A DNA stretch of 64,000 nucleotides from Anisodus tanguticus (taxonomy: Eukaryota; Streptophyta; Magnoliopsida; Solanales; Solanaceae), in the NCBI GenBank assembly GCA_034509755.1, contig CM067546.1:29875876-29939875 (forward strand), in the 5' to 3' direction. Below, piece by piece: positions 32,379 through 43,100 of this stretch; positions within the stretch are counted from its first letter, which is position 1; every line of letters starts with the position of its first letter. The notes under the pieces are model-generated. The model saw only the letters and a list, made by a program, of their open reading frames with translations, ran no database searches and had not been told where the DNA came from. A program made the translations under genes and the position numbers.

Positions 32379-33745
32379 ATGTGTGACTTCAATTGAACCA
32401 TTAAACCAACATGAAGTGTTGTTGAGGTCCAATTTGATCCAATTTAAGAAAGTAACACAAATGTTTGACTCCAATTGAATTATTAGAACAACTTCAATGT
32501 TGAGATCCAACTTGATCAAATTGAATCACTAATGATTAGTGGAATCAATTCAAGATAACTCAAGTGTGTGACTTCCAATTGAACCATTAAATTAAGATTA
32601 AGTGTTGCTGAGATCTAATTTGATTCAATTTAAGTAAGTCAATACAAATGTTTGACTCCAATTGAATCATTAGAACAACTTCAATGTTGAGATCCAACTT
32701 GATCCAATTGAATCACTAGAACAACTTCAATGTTGAGATCCAACTTGATCCAATTGAATCACTAATGATTAGTGGAATCAATTCAAGATAACACAAGTGT
32801 GTGACTTTAAATTAAACCATTAAATTAATATTAAGTATTTTTGAGGTCCAATTTGATCCAATTTAAGGAAGTCAAGAAAAATGTTTGACTCCAATTGAAT
32901 CATTAGAACAACTTCAATGTTGAGATCCAACTAGATCCAATTGAACCACTAATGATTAGTGTAATCAATTCAAGATAACACAAGTGTGTGACTTCTAGTT
33001 GAATCATTATATCAAGATTAAGTGTTGTTGAGGTCCAATTTGATCCTATTTAAGTACGTCAAGACAAATGTTTGACTCCAACTGAATCATTATAACAACT
33101 TCAATGTTGAAATCCAACTTGATCCAATTGAACCACTAATGATTAGTGGAATCAATTCAAGATAACACAAGTGTGTGACTTCCAATTGAACCATTATATC
33201 AAGATTAAAGGTTGTTGAGGTCCAATTTGATCTAATTTAAGAAAGTCAACACAAATATTTGACTCCAATTGAATCATTTGAACAACTTCAATGTTGAGAT
33301 CTAACTTGATCCAATTGAACCACTAATAATTAGTGGAATCAATTCAAGATAACACAAGTGTGTGACTTCCAATTGAACCATTATATCAAGATTAAGTATT
33401 GTTGAGGTCCAATTTAATCAAATTTAAGGAAGTCAACACAAATATTTGACTCCAATTGAATCATTTGAACAACTTCAATGTTGAAATCCAACTTGATCCA
33501 ATTGAACCACTAATGATTAGTGGAATCAATTCAAGATAACACAAGTGTGTGACTTCCAATTGAACCATTATATTAAGATTAAGTGTTGTTGAGTTCCAAT
33601 TTAAGGAAGTCAAGACAAATGTTTGACTCCAATTGAATCATTGGAACAACTTCAATGTTGATACTCAACTTGAACCAATTGAACCACTAATGATTAGTGG
33701 AATCAATTCAAGATAACACAAAGTGTGTGACTTCAATTTGATTTG
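32379..33745. repeat. 187-base tandem satellite, about seven units
   Basis: The marker word GATTAGTGGAATCAATTC recurs at 32534, 32767, 32954 (one change), 33141, 33328 (one change), 33514 and 33691, giving steps of 233, 187, 187, 187, 186 and 177. The 233 step contains a 46-base internal duplication and the 177 step a short deletion. Each unit consists of two related halves of about 85 and 102 bases (GACTTCCAATTGAACCATTA against GACTCCAATTGAATCATTAG). No coding potential. Confidence 0.92.
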
Positions 33746-34047
33746 TATGTTGAGTGCCAATTTTATTCAATTTAATAAAAAATGATATGTTAAAGTAAAA
33801 TAATTAATTTAATTATATGTTACAATTTGTTAGTACATGTTGTTATGCAGTTAAATTAATCATTCATGACTTGGTCATAATAAACATAGTAAAGGTTGTA
33901 AGTTATCATTATATTAAACTTTTAGGATTTCATATTAATCAACTTCAAAAAATTAGAATAAATTTAAAAATTTACACTAAAACTAGAGATAAATATGAGC
34001 GGTTTTTTTTTGTAACTGTTCTTTCTAATTAATTTGTCTCTTTAAAA

Positions 34048-34058
34048 TATATATAAAG
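34048..34058 (+). promoter_or_regulatory. TATA box of the split host gene
   Basis: TATATATAAAG, followed about 25 bases later by a CAACAACACC start-like region and roughly 150 bases later by the acceptor TTCTTTGCAG just before the ATG at 34232, suggesting a 5' UTR intron. Confidence 0.45.
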
Positions 34059-34231
34059 ACCTTATTTCAACAACACCATTCATTTCCAACTTTTTGAGTA
34101 AGGTGCCATTAGAAGATACCTACCAAAGATTTTTTAAACTGTTCATCTTTTATTTTTTTGCTATTAATAAACTGTATAACTTGTTTTTTTCTTTTAGTTA
34201 ATCTTTTCTACTTGTTGTTCTTTGCAGAGAA

Positions 34232-34624
34232 ATGGTTGACAATTGGCAGTGGAGTAATTTTAGCAAGTACGAAAACGCTATCAATCCTCCCAAATGTGTG
34301 AGACGCTCATTTTCTCTTGATTGACATACCTGACAAACTAGACAAGATTATGGAGGAGCAGGTTGAGTTGAAAGTTATGCAGGAGAACATGAAGAGGATG
34401 GTCAGAGCTAAAATCGGAAGTGCTGGCCTCGAACTTAAGGCAGTATTATCCCACTCACCCCGCGTTTTTCTACGGTTGATTAGGATTTGTTGGTGCCCCC
34501 CACACCCTACCCTGTATGTGGATGTTTTTGCCAGGGTTATTTAGGACTTGAATGTATTGGGGGTTTGATTTTGTTGTTTTGGTTGGGAGCTGAAGCACAA
34601 GTTTTTTGCCTACATTGAAGAAGT
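34232..34624 (+). pseudogene. 5' part of an unrecognised host gene
   Basis: An ATG at 34232 just after an intron-like TTTGCAG opens MVDNWQWSNFSKYENAI. A one-base shift between 34302 and 34316 moves the coding signal to another frame (IDIPDKLDKIMEEQVELKV, QENMKRMVRAKIGSAGLELK), a charged helical segment. A plausible donor (GCAGTATTA) follows near 34441 and an acceptor (GGGAG before CTGAAG) near 34589, opening a last exon whose first part is LKHKFFAYIE. That exon is cut at 34624 by Copia C1. I do not recognise the protein family. The frameshift could be real or a sequence error. Confidence 0.4.
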
Positions 34625-35743
34625 TATTGGGAGTTTTGCTCTATGGTACTTTATAAAGCAGGACGGGAAGTATTTAACTATTACAATTTTTCTTTGAGTC
34701 GAGTGTAGCACTGTCCTTAAGACAATATTGCCCCGTATGTATCCTTTATACGTCCTGGACAATTTGTCTCCCAAGATAAAAAAAGCAATGGAACCCTTGA
34801 GCAAAGGAAACTCAAGAGCTACCGTGAAGAATATTGAGTAACGAAATGATGCTTGGAAGTTGTAGGAAGAAAACTAATTTGGTTGTGTATTTTCGTGCCT
34901 TTGTTTTGCCTCTCTTTTCTCGTTAACTCTTGTTCTCAACAATGGTGTAAGGGGGTGTTTATATAGGAGAGGGATGAACTCTTTTATCTTGCTGAAAATC
35001 GCCTCCATAATAGCCAAATAATGGCCATTATGGAGGTAGTAAAGTCACCAACATAAACGGGAGAAAGACCAACGATTTGGCCATTATAGGAGGAGTAATT
35101 CAGCCAAAATAAATGGTGAATTGAGTGCTTGGCATTTCGTTTTTGACCGTCGAAATTCGATGTTCGGAAACTTCGGGGACCAAACCGTACATCCGAAATA
35201 ATTCTGGTCCAAACTGTATATCTGAAACTTCTGGCCCGTGACCCGTCAGAATATCAGAAGACCCACAGCCCGTGACCCGTGACCCGTGACCCGTGACCCG
35301 AGGACCCGAGGACCCGAGGACCCGAGAACCCGGAACCCGGAACCGGAACCGGACCGGACGGGCGGGCGGCGCGCGCGCGTGTGGTCTTTCCTCGAACCGA
35401 AGCACATCTAGGTCCTCCCTCCTTTAAACATATGGGATACCCCTTGGGGTCCCAAACCCCAAACCAATTTCGAATCTTATATACACAACAATTCTTTCTT
35501 CCTCTACCGATGAGGGAGAATTACACACAATACCACACTTTTCATACTTCAAACACCTTACTTCGTGAACCAATATCTCTTTCATTTCTCAATGAAATTT
35601 GACGATTCTTGGCCCTACGATTATCTACGTACTTAGTAGATCATGCATGTGTGAAGAACCGGATTCTCCAACATACGTTACACTAGTGTTTAAGCCATTA
35701 AAGTTGGTCGGTCGCAACTCCCGCCAAAGGCAAATTTCCAACA
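34625..35743 (-). repeat. 3' LTR of C1
   Basis: 1119 bases. On the minus strand begins TGTTGGAAATTTGCC and ends CCCAATA. Compared with the 5' LTR it lacks about 120 bases near 34685 and has four rather than six CCCGTGA units (35269-35297). Confidence 0.92.
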
Positions 35744-37291
35744 ATCCCCTCTTGAAAGAGATTTTGGCGCACTCACATGGTGTCTATTCATTTCCAAAGC
35801 AATATTTCGGCGGACCGATGTTTGCATAAGGAGAGGTAGCCTCGGCTTTGAACCTTCCATAGTTGAATACCATCGGACTTACTTACTTGCGCGGTGAACG
35901 TGATGTCTTGAACCGTCGGTGTTTAGTGTAAGCCAAGACAACGGTACCAACACAACAAATTCCCTTACTCTCTTCTTCGTAATGTTTTGTCCGTTTTGGC
36001 CATGGACAACGTCTTGGATTCTTAAGTGCGTTCAATTTGAGGCGGCCCGTCCTCGCACTTAAATAGGTGGTCTCCTACAAGGTATCCCTGCTATACCCCA
36101 CTTCACAAGTGTTAGGAACCATTAAAAGTTTCCCAAAGACCTAAGCTCAACTGTTGAGGATCATTACGGGTTTTGAAAACTTAACCTTTACCCATACTGA
36201 GATAGCACTTAACGTCTATCGCGGGAACGGCTTTGGATTTGGTGTTTCTTTTCGAAATCACTATCCGAAGTGCTCATGCTTCCACCGAAGCGATCAACCG
36301 AACCTTTACAACTTAGTTTTCCCATTGAACCAAATTACCGGGATCTCCAGTTCGTAAGGTTCGGTTTCCACCGTATTGGTCCGTATATTTTGGGTTTTAA
36401 GCTCATTCCCCTAGACGGGCGAACACTTGATCTCCGGGTAGTCCCTTAGTTTGTAAACAAGGAAGTGACACCGTGATGATCAAGCGCCATACGGTCTTAT
36501 GTCTCCGACGGATCCGACGAGATATGTCCAGGACGCCGTCATCCGTGTCCTTCCTAAAGCCGACCGGCTAGCCACACGTGTAGAAGCTGGGCGAAGGCAC
36601 GGGTTTCTCCCAATAAGGGACGTCCTCTAATGAGTCGTGAAGTTACTCAACTTCTTTCATGCTTTGTATAAAGCGATAAACTCCGATACCATCATGAATC
36701 GGTCGATGCAAGTTTGCTTAGAGGATTTTCCAAGACCCACCATACACATTTACTTGTGACTTTGGTGTTCTTCGATCCGATGTCCGTTTGCATCACCTTG
36801 TGTTCTCTCGAACCATTGGACATCCGAATACTATAATCCGTCGATAAGCGAATAATTCGGATATCGTCATATCCGACTTAACGCCTTCTATTGATCATGT
36901 ATTAAGATCATCGGTGAACCTTAGTTCAACTAATATGTTTGTAGGACGATACCGGGTCGGTTGTAGTGTGTACAATACATTAAACTACACGTGACCTGTG
37001 CATATCGCTCCTTGTCTATGGGTGCACCATGATTCCAATCGGTTCTATGATTCATATCCATTGGTGGCTTCAACGAGATCGTCAACTATTGACCGGTCCG
37101 TTAGATGTCTTAGAAATCCAATTCCTAAGAAGTCATCTCGTGATACACATATCTTTCATATCGAGACTTTGTTTCAATATGATTTTCACTCTGAACCGTT
37201 GGTTTTCCAACCGTTGGCTTTATAACTTCGAGTCAATGTTTCGTGATCGATTCATTGTTTCGTTTTATCCGAGACTTTCGGGACCAAAATG

Positions 37292-38400
37292 TTAACATTT
37301 CGGGGACCAAAATGAAAGTTCGAAGGAAGCCCAACAGTTCAAAGCAAACCAATTTCGATCCTCTTCTTCCAACTCTCCGGTAGGGAAGGTACGTTTCAAC
37401 ACCCATGCCCCTGTAAGACTACAATGGCCCCTGGATGTGAAACCACTCACGAGGGAGCACTTTTTACAACCCAAAGGTTCTTTTTCCGGAGGAAGATTAA
37501 CCATTACGGACGTATGGTTCTATATATGGAATTTATTTCTCCCTTTAGCTTCTTTCCAAAGCGGCGCTTTTGGAGATAACAATTATTTGTTAATTGTCCA
37601 TGGTTCGTTCTCAACCATACAAGCTAGAAGGACTGGAACAAGTCTTTGTCCCCTCTTTGCTCCGTCTTGGTTCAACATCTAGAATCCCCGAGTTCTGCGG
37701 ATACGGATTATTAAGTTCCGGATAGCCAAGCAACTTTCGAGTCCGAAGATACGGAACGTCTAGTTTCGGACAGTCAGGCCCTCGCGGGTTCTTGTTAACC
37801 CTGAGCAATTACTCCTTTTTCCTTTTCCAAGGAAAGTTATCTCCAAAGAATTCGCATTCTTTGACGCCAAGAGGCGATCAACACTATCGTTATTTGCGGA
37901 TCCGGTGGATATGCAATCTACGATCTTAGGTCGAACTTGACTGTTTCGGTAGTCCATCTTTTACCAAGCTACCCCACATAATTTGGGCGTACGACTTTGC
38001 GCTTGGCTAACACCGTTGGACTGAAGTGGGAAATGAACAGTCGTTTAATGTACGATGCTTCACATTCTCCCCCTCTATCACTACGAATTTCTCAATCCGT
38101 AGGCTTAGTTGATTTGAAACTTCTGCTTTGTAGCGCTTATCCGCTTCAACAACTTCATCTTTGCTTTTCAACAAACAAAGGATATTATACGTTGTACCAT
38201 CATCAATGAAGATCACAACGTACTTGTCTCCCCCCTCTATTTTGTATAAACTTCAAATCACCTAAGTAGGTGTGACTAAGTTCTAGAGGAGCAGTGCGTC
38301 TTTCGCTATTCCCTTGACGGAATTTGAAAAGGTGATTTTGCCTCTTCGCCTACCTCACATTCATTTTGAGGGTTTATGTCGACAGTAGGCAACAATCTCA
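37292..38400 (-). pseudogene. integrase and RT remnants of C1
   Basis: In minus-strand order: PLELSHT-like and IQNRGGRQV words near 38230-38330, then 38007-38216 with FIDDGTTYNILCLLKSKDEV and ADKRYKAEVSNQLSLRI, which matches the Copia integrase core (FIDD.T.Y..VYLLK.K.E). Next, 37760-37957 holds RPKIVDCISTGSANNDS and SKNANSLEITF, the integrase C-terminal region. Then 37611-37808 has VEPRRSKEGTK, the integrase-RT linker, and 37292-37504 begins VNLPPEKEPLGCKK, corresponding to the LPPG..PIGCKW start of RT. Stops and shifts are frequent; nothing here is functional. Confidence 0.72.
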
Positions 38401-38861
38401 ACATCGTTAGCTTTTGAATGACTTGCTATTTAACGTGTCTTAATCTATGATGTCATAGATGCACGGATTACAATATATCATTCATTTGGCTATAGACATA
38501 TTGTACCACTCTTAGTTATTACGGACCTGTTGGACTAGTCTCAAATCAGATTTGACCAACAACGTCCTTTAACCAAGTTAGGAACATGTATCACCTCTTT
38601 TAGAGTGATCTCATTCCTTGAAGTCCTATTGAGGACAACCTCTCCCCCCTTTGATTTTAGAGGTGGCGTTGCTTCACATGAACAACCTTTTGCCCGTGGT
38701 TAGGGGCGTAACCGGATGATATGTGATCTCGATACTCGGGTCCACTCTAGTTGCTTTGGTAAGGATCGAGTGTCCAATTTCTTTCTCGCCTTTATTTAGG
38801 CCTTCGGATCATTTAGGACCTCGGAAACTCCGGCCCACCTTACTAGGTGTCCATTACTTTT

Positions 38862-39005
38862 CCTATGAAATGAATTCGGCACCACTCCGCCGCCGGAGGC
38901 TTTATATGACCGAGTGTCCAATATCATCATATCAAAGGAATTTTGGCCCACTCCCGGTCGCCGGAGGCTTTTTATGACCGAGTGTCAAATATCATCCTAT
39001 GAAGG
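38862..39005. repeat. Internal 69-base tandem repeat of C1 (two units)
   Basis: Units share GGAGGCTTTATATGACCGAG or its near copy and TGTCCAATATCATC. The orthologous place in C2 (47270-47470) has three units, so copy number varies inside the family. Confidence 0.7.
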
Positions 39006-39399
39006 ATCTTCTCGCAAATAGTATGACAGGCTCAACGTCTTTAGCTTTTAGACTCCTTTCGTTAAGATTGGTGCCCAGATAATTCTTGGCGCTTACTTAA
39101 GAGTGGTAACAGTTTTCGCACTGTCAGTGGATCTTACTCCCTCGTATGTGTGAACATACTTTACACACTTTAGTAATTACACTTAAAAGAACGGATCTTC
39201 TTAAGTCATTTACAAAATCCAATCTTTAAACGGAAAAGAAGATGAGATTAAACTTCTGATTTGTTAAAGCATAAGGAATATAAATTATTTTCATATTCCT
39301 CCTTACTTTAATACATTTTTAATCAGACATAATTTAATCTTTATTCTTGACAAGTAAGAAAAACTACTTATCCCAATTTCGGATTCAGGCTCACTTCAG

Positions 39400-39696
39400 T
39401 CACTTCATCAGACTGAGTGTCCATTTCCTTCTCACCATTATTCGGATCTTTTGTCCGGGATAGATACTGGGCCTTCGCTTTGCAAGATAGAAGTACATCT
39501 TCGATCTTCTCCTCTTGTCCCAGTTGACATCCTCGGGCTCTCGAGAGCGCTTGTTTCCACCAGTCTTGGTAGCGGTGACACCATGAACACGTTCATCATC
39601 ATCACTCTCTTCTATTAGAAAACCATTTCCATATCCAGATTTGGTCACACAATTTTTGACCGACATCTTTCGAACACTAATAGTAATACAATACAA
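39400..39696 (-). pseudogene. N-terminal internal reading frame of C1
   Basis: Starts about 15 bases inside the 5' LTR junction. It reads VKNCVTKSGYGNGF, an acidic patch (EESDDDERVH) and a basic patch (EDVNWDKRRRSKM). The same frame occurs in C2 at 47888-48283 with KCVTKSGCGF and EDVNWDKRRRLKM, so it is a conserved feature of the family. It stands where gag is expected but has no gag motif I recognise; it may be a fused remnant of gag. Confidence 0.55.
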
Positions 39697-39710
39697 ATAT
39701 TATCTTAAGT

Positions 39711-40971
39711 TATTGGGCGTTTTGCTTTATGGTACTTTATAAAGCAGTACGGGAAGTATTTAACTATTACAAGTATTCGAAAGGATAAACAAAGATTTCA
39801 ATAATTCAACATGGAATCTGAAATTACAATCATTACACAAGTAAAACTGTAAATTCCAGTTTTGTAGAAGACGGAAAAATGTAAATTGTTTTTGCTGAGT
39901 CGAGTGTAGCACTCTGTCCTTAAGACAATATTGCCCCGTATGTATCCTTTATACGTCCTGGACAATTTGTATCCCAAGATAAAACAGCAATGGAACCCTT
40001 GAGCAAAGGAAACTCAAGAGCTACCGTGAAGAATATTGAGTAACGAAATGATGCTTGGAAGTTGTAGGAAGAAAACTAATTTGGTTGTGTATTTTCGTGC
40101 ATTGTTTTGTTTTCTTTACTGTCTTTTCGTTAACTCTTGTTCTCAACAATGGTGTAAGGGGGTGTTTATATAGGAGAGGGATGGACTCTTTTATCGCTGA
40201 AAATCGCCTCCATAATAGCCAAATAATGGCCATTATGGAGGTAGTAAAGTCACCAACATAAATGGGAGAAAGATCAACGGATTTGGCCATTATAGGAGGA
40301 GTAATTCAGCCAAAATTGAGTGCTTGGCATTTCTGTTTTTGACCGTCGAAATTCTGATGTTCTGGAAACTTCAGGGACCAAACTGTACATCTGAAATAAT
40401 TCTGGTCCAAACTGTATATCTGAAACTTCTGGGCCAAAAAGATAATATCAGAAGACCCACAGCCCGTGACCCGTGACCCGTGACCCGTGACCCGTGACCC
40501 GTGACCCGATAACCCGAGAACCCGCGAACCCGTGAACCCGGAACCCGGAACCCGGAACTCGGAACCGGAACCGGAACCGGACCGGACGGGCGGGCGGCGG
40601 CGGCGCGTGTGGTCTTTCCTCGAACCGAAGCACATCTAGGTCCTCCCTCCTTTAAACAAATGGGATACCCCTTGGGGTCCCAAACCCCAAACCAATTTCG
40701 AATCTTATATACACAACAATTCTTTCTTCCTCTACCGATGAGGGAGAATTACACACAATACCACACTTTCCATGCTTCAAACACCTTACTTCGTGAACCA
40801 ATATCTCTTTCATTTCTCAATGAAATTTGACGATTCTTGGCCCTACGGTTATCTACGTACTTAGTAGATCATGCATGTGTGAAGAACCGAATTCTCCAAC
40901 ATACGTTACACTAGTGTTTAAGCCGTTAAAGTTGGTCGGTCGCAACTCCCGCCAAAGGCAAATTTCCAACA
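39711..40971 (-). repeat. 5' LTR of C1
   Basis: 1261 bases. It includes a minisatellite on the plus strand near 40462-40508 (six CCCGTGA units) running into CCCGAGAA, CCCGGAA and CCGGAA variants up to 40580. The TATA-like GTGTATATAAGATTC (minus strand) lies near 40710. Right edge confirmed by GAAGT. Confidence 0.92.
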
Positions 40972-40976
40972 GAAGT

Positions 40977-41340
40977 TAACAATATTGGTGACGTCCTCGT
41001 TGATCTTTAGTATGGATGATTTACTTTTTATGTTGAAACATATTGGTGGTGAGATGGTTTAATTTTTGTTTCGAAAGATGGTGGTGGGAAGGTTTAATTT
41101 TTGTGGTGAAATATGTTAAGATGGTCTAGTTTTGTTTTGTTGGCTATTTTATCCATCACTTTTGTGGGGTTCATGAACTTAATGTAGTAACAACCTATTG
41201 TAATGCAAGATTTCGGCTTTGATTATGTTGCTATTGTCTTTGTAAACCTGTTAAAGACATTTTTTTGGGTTGATACACAATAAATACTTGAAAGAAATAC
41301 TTGCATATAGATAAAAATTTACTACTTTCATTAACATGTC
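40977..41340 (+). pseudogene. 3' end of the split host gene
   Basis: Directly after the target duplication the last exon continues in frame as NNIGDVLVDL and stops at TAG 41008-41010. The following 300 bases are non-coding, contain short imperfect repeats (ATGGTTTAATTTTTG words) and a plant-like polyadenylation signal AATAAA at 41279-41284, consistent with a 3' UTR. Confidence 0.45.
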
Positions 41341-41393
41341 AAATAGGCAAAAGAAGTCTAACAACCAACATAATAATCCAAAAATAATCAAGC

Positions 41394-41792
41394 CTAAACT
41401 AAGCCATCGAAATTCATCCAGATTGACTCATTATTAACAACAACAAATTTGACATGTTGTAGCGAGCTTTTGTACAAAACTATATCAAGAACGTCTTCTT
41501 CTTGAAAACCGGCCTCCTCAACAAAATCCTTCCAACCAAACTTCATTCTCCTTACTTCTTCCATAAGGTATAACCCGTGCTATCCAAATGATATCCAGAT
41601 GGCGAATAGTAGTTTCTGCTACTTCTGGAGGAATAAACTGAGAAATATTCCTTGGAAATCACTATAAATATTTTAAAAAAAATATTTTAACGTTGAATTA
41701 ACAAAATAAAGTACTAAAAATAAACCTACCACATCATTCAACGTTGCATAAGATTGTGGCTTAGCGAGATTGTGAAACGGATTAGGGGACAT
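41394..41792 (-). pseudogene. B3 DNA-binding domain pseudogene, copy B
   Basis: Same two-exon layout as copy A. Exon 1 (41730-41792) begins MSPNPFHNLAKPQSYAT and ends before GTAGGT. Exon 2 (41394-41661) follows TTATAG and reads FPRNISQFIPPEVAETTI, RHLDIIWIA, then after a one-base shift LYLMEEVRRMKFGWKDFVE and AGFQEEDVLDIVLYKSSL, ending at TAG 41394. It keeps the GW..FV...G...G/D B3 signature that is broken in copy A. The first codon of exon 2 is TGA where copy A has TGG. It is convergent with the split host gene. Confidence 0.62.
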
Positions 41793-41831
41793 CTGTTTGT
41801 GTCTACCAGAGTGAAACCTGCCATTGGTAAC

Positions 41832-42205
41832 TAGAGTTGTTCAAAACCGAATCGTAACCGATAACCCAACCTCAAAATAGGTTTATTGAGTTATTGGTAT
41901 CGGGTTATCGGATTAACGGTTGGGTAACGATTTAACATTTTATAATTAACGGCTTATCCGTTGGTGTGCGATTTGCACAATTTTTTTATCGGTTTAACCG
42001 TTAACCCGTTAAGAAATATTATATTTATATTTTTACCCCTAACTATATAAAGTGTTCTTAAATCTTTAGAAACTCTAAAGCTATACAACTCTTCTAACAA
42101 TAAGTCAGTTGCTGAACAAGTAATTTTATAGTATGGTAAAATTGGAGAAGACATCTTTTTCATGGACTACAGATACCCACTCTCTGCTTCTTCAAGCTTT
42201 TGCAT
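41832..42205. mobile_element. Possible hAT-type non-autonomous relic
   Basis: TAGAGTTGTTCAAAACCGAA followed by repeated ACCGATAACC and CGGTTTAACCGTTAACC words resembles one end of non-coding hAT elements. The other end is not present; the stretch is cut by Copia A3 at 42206. Confidence 0.35.
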
Positions 42206-42519
42206 TGAAAGAAATAATCCCTTGATTGTTTTCATTAATGAAAGAGTATATATACAATTTACAATTTTCATAATAGGAAAATCATATTCCTATTCTAGTA
42301 CCAAAATCCTATTCTAATTATACAAGAACAGTACAATTATAGTAAGTGTACACTACTAATTAAATACAATAATTTACACTAAATTACTACCTTAAAACCG
42401 TGATATACACTCATATATGGTAAGTGTATATCACGGTCCAAAACAGTTTCAAAGACCATAAGACCCGTGATATACACTTTGCATAGTAAGTGTATATCAC
42501 GGGTATACATTGTTTATCA
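42206..42519 (-). repeat. 3' LTR of A3 with two hairpins
   Basis: On the minus strand begins TGATAAACAATGTATACCC and ends CTTTCA. It holds two long palindromes at 42398-42436 and 42464-42503. The polypurine tract CTCGGGGGTG (minus strand) abuts it at 42520-42528. Confidence 0.9.
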
Positions 42520-42529
42520 CACCCCCGAG

Positions 42530-43100
42530 TCATAGCGGGCGGTTTTGTATGCTGAGACTGTCCCTGAAATCTTCAAAAATGATCGAGGAAAGACCTTTGG
42601 TAAAGATGTCTACAATTTGATACCTGGAAGGGACATGGCAGACGCGTACTTGTCCTTGAGCTACCTTTTCGAGAACAAAATGGATATCCATTTCTATATG
42701 TTTAGTGCGTTGGTGCTGAACCGGATTTCCAAAAAGGTAGATGTCACTAATATTATCACAATAAACCAATGTAGCTTTCTGAATAGGACAATGAAGCTCT
42801 AAAATAAGATTACGTAACCAACAAGATTCAGAGACCACATTGGCTACCCCTCGATACTCGGCCTCTGTACTAGAGCGTGATAAAGTCGACTGACGCTTGG
42901 CAGACCAAGAGACCTAGTTATTACCAAGAAACATACAATAGCCAGACGTAGAACGTCTGGTGTCTGGACAACCCCCAATCAGCATCTGTATACGAGATAA
43001 GTGTAGACGTCGACGAATGATATAAATGTAAGCCATAGTCAAGTGTCCCCTGGATATACCGAATGATGCGTTTGAGAGCATTCATGTGCTCAACCCTGGG
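42530..43100 (-). pseudogene. RNase H region of A3 (broken)
   Basis: The frame 42530-42838 carries ESCWLRNLILELHCPIQ, VYCDNISDIYLFGNP, TKHIEMDIHFVLEKVAQG and VDIFTKGLS. The first block (YTDADWG, 42970-43000) is in the preceding frame 42921-43517. A one-base change near 42970 (after DADWG) and a stop near 42915 separate them. Confidence 0.85.

Larger units (their letters stand above)
34625..40971 (-). mobile_element. C1: Copia-derived long-LTR element with decayed interior
   Basis: A 6347-base minus-strand element: LTRs at 34625-35743 and 39711-40971, perfect target duplication GAAGT (34620-34624 and 40972-40976), and a polypurine tract (CAAGAGGGGAT) beside the left LTR. The interior keeps only remnants: an N-terminal frame near 39.4-39.7 kb, integrase core near 38.0-38.4 kb, integrase C-terminus near 37.8-37.95 kb, and the first part of RT near 37.3-37.7 kb. 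The 35744-37290 stretch has no recognisable coding sequence. No TGGTATCAGAGC primer site was found next to the right LTR, unlike the other elements. The LTRs remain similar, so it was probably mobilised in trans and inserted into a host exon. Confidence 0.92.

Noticed and set aside
32379..33745. Regularly spaced repeats resembling a CRISPR-like layout
   Set aside because: The whole 187-base unit is repeated with no unique spacers, and this is a plant genome.
36998..37295. Plus-strand frames in the C1 interior as a host gene
   Set aside because: They oppose the element's coding strand, lack domains, and lie in a non-coding part between RT remnants and the polypurine tract.
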